A program made the translations under genes and the position numbers. Under the pieces are notes generated by a model. The model saw only the letters and a program-made list of their open reading frames with translations, searched no databases and was not told the DNA's origin. DNA of 38,428 nucleotides from Oceanisphaera litoralis (lineage in GTDB: Bacteria > Pseudomonadota > Gammaproteobacteria > Enterobacterales > Aeromonadaceae), in the NCBI RefSeq assembly GCF_016907015.1, contig NZ_JAFBBE010000027.1, positions 1-38,428 on the forward strand, given 5' to 3'. Positions 36,285 to 38,428 of the stretch are shown here, piece after piece. The first letter of the stretch is position 1. Each line of letters opens with the position of its first letter.

Positions 36285-36394
36285 TCCTCCCCCTTGGCTG
36301 CGGCCCGGCAGGCATAATGGCGGCGCTATGCCAGGGGGAGGCAGGGTGGGGGTGTTGCTACCCTGCCTTATCGTAGGGTCCACTTCAGTGGACC
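36285..36394. repeat. Dispersed elements after mukB: C/G-rich copy C and GGTCC/GGACC copy d
   Basis: 36285-36354 matches one module of the C-rich/G-rich element (CCTCCCCCTTGGC to GCCAGGGGGAGG plus a G-rich tail). 36372-36394 is CGTAGGGTCC with the perfect palindrome GGTCCACT-TC-AGTGGACC (36377-36394). Confidence 0.82.
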
Positions 36395-36420
36395 TTCAAC
36401 AAGTGGTTCAACAAGAAAAC

Positions 36421-36454
36421 AAAGCCCCGCAACCTGTCGGTTGCGGGGCTTTTT
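36421..36454 (+). terminator. Strong rho-independent terminator of the muk operon
   Basis: A perfect 14-bp stem AAAGCCCCGCAACC / GGTTGCGGGGCTTT with a TGTC loop is followed by more T. It ends the cmoM/mukFEB transcripts. Confidence 0.95.
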
Positions 36455-37003
36455 GTATTGGGCAACCCGGCTCCTGTACCCCCCGATAACTGCTGCCGTT
36501 ATTTCTGCGAAGGCAGGAATCCAGTGCCGGTGAATCTTCCCCCACACTTCCAATCTGCAACCCCTGCTGCCTATAATGCGAAGGCTTTATCTGAGTTTAA
36601 TGTTATTTATTGCCGGCGAAACAACCTCAAACAACAGGAAAGGGAGAGGCCGGATCGCTCGCAAGATCCGAGCGGTAGCGTGTCCAAAGTAAAAAATCTG
36701 CTGTTTCATACAGCATATTTTCGGATTCAAGAGCTTGGTGCGCACTATCAACAACGCATGCGCGTGTACAGCAAACCGGGCTTAAAAACGCTCATTATTT
36801 GAGCAGGTTACGGCAGGGCTTTGTGGATAGTGCGCACGCTATTGTTGATATCGTGCATGCGTGTTTTTGCACATCACCTTATACGGCTGACGAGTAAAAA
36901 ATTATCTTACTATCAGAAACATATAGGTAAAAAATGAGCTGGTGCGATGGAAGAAATATGCGCATGCGCACTATTAAAAATGTTAGTATTTAAGGTAGCG
37001 TAT
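36455..37003. other. Gene-free, palindrome-rich boundary before the cassettes
   Basis: No recognisable gene lies in these 549 bases. Near 36501-36531 is a fragment of the GCGAAGGCAGGAATCC repeat. Small hairpins lie at about 36654-36671 (GGATC...GATCC) and 36699-36715 (TGCTGT-TTCAT-ACAGCA). GTGCGCACTATC near 36740 is repeated in inverse as GATAGTGCGCAC near 36826; TATCAACAA near 36747 is inverted as TTGTTGATA near 36842. TGCGCATGCGCA at 36959-36970 is a perfect palindrome. GC content falls from about 36880. This is where an attI or a first attC would be expected, but I find no clear GTTRRRY core; GTTAGTA at 36982 is the nearest. Confidence 0.5.
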
Positions 37004-37783
37004 ATGGAAATTTATGAAATCGTAAAATTAGTGCTGCTTCCATTTGGCGGAGTATCAGTTGCACTTGTTGCGATGGTTGGTTGGCTGGCTCACATAAGCA
37101 CCAAGAGGATAGTAGAAGGTGAGTTGGCAAATCATAAGATACAACTAGAGTCATTTAAATCAGAAAGCAACAAAGAGCTCCAGCATGTAAAAAATACTGC
37201 TACCAAAGAAATCGAAGCGCTGAAGAATCAGTACACTGCGGACATTGAGAGAATTAAGGCACAGTTGCAATCTGAATTTTTGAAATACGAAACATATACC
37301 ACAATTTCAAAAGAAATTTATCAGGGGCTGTTTGCGAAAAGAGTCGAGATATACGGCCGACTATTAAACCTAAAAAAAGAAATCGATCAGTCAATTTTAG
37401 ATAATGCCGGATTTCTTGAAATTCATGATGATGATCCGTCTCCTTTTACCGATGCGGTAAAGAAAATCGGCAACGCATCCCAAGAGAACCCGATGGTACT
37501 TTCTAATGAGTTAGCTCAGCTTTCTACAGAGCTTGTTGAGAAGTCTAATCGTGTTTTTTCAGATGAAAAAGTGAAGTCATTTTACACAGAGGTATATAAC
37601 CAAGACGCCAAGTACGTTCACGAATTAATCATGGAAGCGGAAAATGAAGCTCTAAGAAAGATGTTTGCTGAATGTGGTGACGTATACGAGCGATGGTTGA
37701 TCCAGCTCAACGTTGATGTTTCAAAAATTCGTTCTGTACTTGATTTGGCAGGCGATTTTTTAGAGAAAAACACTAACAAGTAG
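37004..37783 (+). CDS. Cassette-borne membrane/coiled-coil protein, unknown function
   Basis: A 259-residue protein that I do not recognise. The ATG at 37004 (MEIYEIVKLV) is chosen because AAGGT lies 7 bases upstream; an in-frame ATG at 36947 lacks this. One membrane segment (LPFGGVSVALVAMVGWLA) is followed by a coiled coil rich in Lys/Glu (about residues 30-95) and a helical C-terminal domain. The gene is AT-rich with codon use unlike the neighbours, which indicates transfer. Its stop codon lies inside the attC-like site that follows, the usual arrangement for an integron cassette. Function is unknown; membrane-anchored coiled-coil proteins in cassettes may serve in defence, but that is a guess. 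Confidence 0.75.
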   Translation: MEIYEIVKLVLLPFGGVSVALVAMVGWLAHISTKRIVEGELANHKIQLESFKSESNKELQHVKNTATKEIEALKNQYTADIERIKAQLQSEFLKYETYTTISKEIYQGLFAKRVEIYGRLLNLKKEIDQSILDNAGFLEIHDDDPSPFTDAVKKIGNASQENPMVLSNELAQLSTELVEKSNRVFSDEKVKSFYTEVYNQDAKYVHELIMEAENEALRKMFAECGDVYERWLIQLNVDVSKIRSVLDLAGDFLEKNTNK

Positions 37784-37829
37784 CTCCAACGGACGCGCCA
37801 AAAGCGCGCCGCTGAGCTAGGCGTTAGGC
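37771..37829 (+). other. attC-like recombination site 1
   Basis: A 59-base site. The outer boxes are CACTAAC (37771-37777) and GTTAGGC (37823-37829), whose CTAAC and GTTAG pair. The inner boxes are TAGCTC (37781-37786) and GAGCTA (37814-37819). The middle is a variable stem built on CGCGC...GCGCG around AAAA. The last box fits the GTTRRRY consensus exactly. Length and box layout match small attC sites. Confidence 0.82.
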
Positions 37830-37845
37830 GCTATGGGAGCAGGCA

Positions 37846-38247
37846 ATGATGACGGTAGTCGCTTTAAAGGCTTTGGTGATTTGGGTTGGTATCCTAGCTC
37901 TAGCGGTTGCCAATGGAGTGCTGCGAGAATCGGTACTTGTACCAGGCTTCGGAACTCCGGCGGCGCTCGTGCTTAGCGGTCTGTTGCTGTCAGCCTTAAT
38001 CATTGGCGTGGCATATTTTACCCTTCCATGGCTGCATATTAGTCGCCCCGTCGTGCTCTGTATCGTTGGGGTGGGCTGGCTCGTTCTTACACTCGTTTTT
38101 GAGTTTTCGTTCGGGCTTTGGCAAGGCAAGTCGTGGTGCGAGTTGATTGAGGCCTACACATTCAAGGGTGGCAACATCTGGCCTGTTGTTCTTGTAGCAA
38201 CGGTCCTTGCACCATACATCGCTGCTAAGCTGAGAGGATGGGTGTAA
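37846..38247 (+). CDS. Cassette-borne small membrane protein, unknown function
   Basis: A 133-residue, very hydrophobic protein with about four membrane helices (VIWVGILALAVANGVL, LVLSGLLLSALIIGVAYF, VVLCIVGVGWLVLTLVFEF, VVLVATVLAPYIAAKL) and the short polar loops LRESVLVPGFGTPA and GKSWCELIEAYTFKGGNIW. The ATG at 37846 follows GGGAGCAGG and lies 17 bases beyond the attC core, where cassette genes begin. Similar hydrophobic proteins are common in bacterial genomes and cassettes, but no function is known to me. It is flanked on both sides by attC-like sites. Confidence 0.8.
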   Translation: MMTVVALKALVIWVGILALAVANGVLRESVLVPGFGTPAALVLSGLLLSALIIGVAYFTLPWLHISRPVVLCIVGVGWLVLTLVFEFSFGLWQGKSWCELIEAYTFKGGNIWPVVLVATVLAPYIAAKLRGWV

Positions 38248-38250
38248 TGC

Positions 38251-38333
38251 GCTTAACCAGTGCATCAATTTCGTTCCGGCCCGATGGGCCCCCACCGGAC
38301 GCCCTAGTCGGGCGCCGTTTGCAGGCGTTAACT
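38251..38333 (+). other. attC-like recombination site 2
   Basis: An 83-base site. GCTTAAC (38251-38257) fits RYYYAAC exactly, and the far box is GTTAACT (38327-38333), pairing over GTTAA. TGCA lies near each end (about 38261 and 38320), marking the inner boxes. The middle holds two hairpins (GGCCCGATGGGCC and GGCGCC-type). The right box departs from GTTRRRY at one base. Confidence 0.72.
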
Positions 38334-38404
38334 CATCCCTTTACCCATAAGTCCCTGAGTGAGTATCATCACGCCACTGAATAACAGACATAGCGGCGGG
38401 TGAC

Positions 38405-38428
38405 ATGACAAGTTGGGTTGAGCAGGAG
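38405..38428 (+). CDS. Possible start of a third cassette gene (truncated by window edge)
   Basis: ATG at 38405 follows GCGGCGGGTG, a fair ribosome site, and reads MTSWVEQE to the window end. It lies about 72 bases after the second attC-like site. Too short for any identification; the 38334-38404 stretch before it shows nothing else. Confidence 0.3.

Noticed and set aside
36458-36802. Open frame of 114 codons after the muk terminator
   Set aside because: It crosses a dispersed repeat and several hairpins, has no ribosome site and no recognisable protein features.
37784-37829. attC site starting at CTCCAAC rather than CACTAAC
   Set aside because: It would be only 46 bases and leave TAGCTC/GAGCTA unpaired; starting at 37771 gives 59 bases with both box pairs aligned.

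Overview
The window looks like a chromosomal segment of a GC-rich gammaproteobacterium. Synteny and protein similarity resemble Aeromonadales/Oceanospirillum-like marine bacteria such as Oceanimonas, Zobellella or Oceanisphaera; this genus-level guess is inference. The evidence is a CysB very close to the enteric form, a complete rsxABCDGE-nth operon in the E. coli order, and the elyC-cmoM-mukF-mukE-mukB block in the E. coli order. No rRNA or tRNA gene was seen.

Layout. 1-3000: an outer-membrane porin with a strong terminator, a small DksA/TraR-type zinc-finger protein, and dusC. Both small genes end in or beside tandem repeats. 3450-7345: a compact six-gene minus-strand operon reading sigma factor, zinc-binding anti-sigma (zf-HC2), arsenosugar radical SAM enzyme ArsS, a TIGR04283-type glycosyltransferase, a DUF2064/TIGR04282-type glycosyl/nucleotidyltransferase, and a sterol-desaturase-type di-iron enzyme. 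It is divergent from a 5-methylthioribose kinase (mtnK). 8967-12003: a zinc-linked operon with a His-rich ZrgA-family protein, ABC ATPase, ABC permease and DUF3299 protein, with a possible Zur site in front. 12025-14267: a divergent LysR regulator and MFS exporter (YnfL/YnfM-like). 14363-16880: a YecM-like protein, a membrane-anchored coiled-coil protein, and cysB.

17104-18859 is an intact IS608-like (IS200/IS605) element with divergent tnpA and tnpB. Its ends can be placed to the base. It sits on the stop codon of gloA, and its right end supplies a replacement stop. 18856-25642 holds gloA, nth and the rsx electron-transport operon (RsxC has a tandem-repeat tail). 25901-28757 holds pfkA, tpiA and elyC. 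28817-36274 holds cmoM and the condensin operon mukFEB, closed by a strong terminator at 36421.

After mukB the character changes. From about 36600 the DNA is rich in small palindromes and then becomes AT-rich. Two gene cassettes follow, one for a membrane/coiled-coil protein and one for a small four-helix membrane protein. Each is followed by an attC-like site, and a third cassette begins at the window edge. No integrase is visible, so this is either a cluster of attC sites without integrase or the edge of an integron lying to the right.

Intergenic DNA is crowded with dispersed palindromic repeats of at least three families: a C-rich/G-rich element, a GGTCC/GGACC element flanked by TAGGGT, and a CGCGAAGGCGGGAATCC-type element. 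Short tandem repeats of 7, 14 and 18 bp lie at gene ends or starts. The most interesting functional idea is that the arsenosugar operon plus mtnK forms a near-complete route from a 5-deoxy-5-arsinoyl nucleoside to an activated arsenosugar donor.
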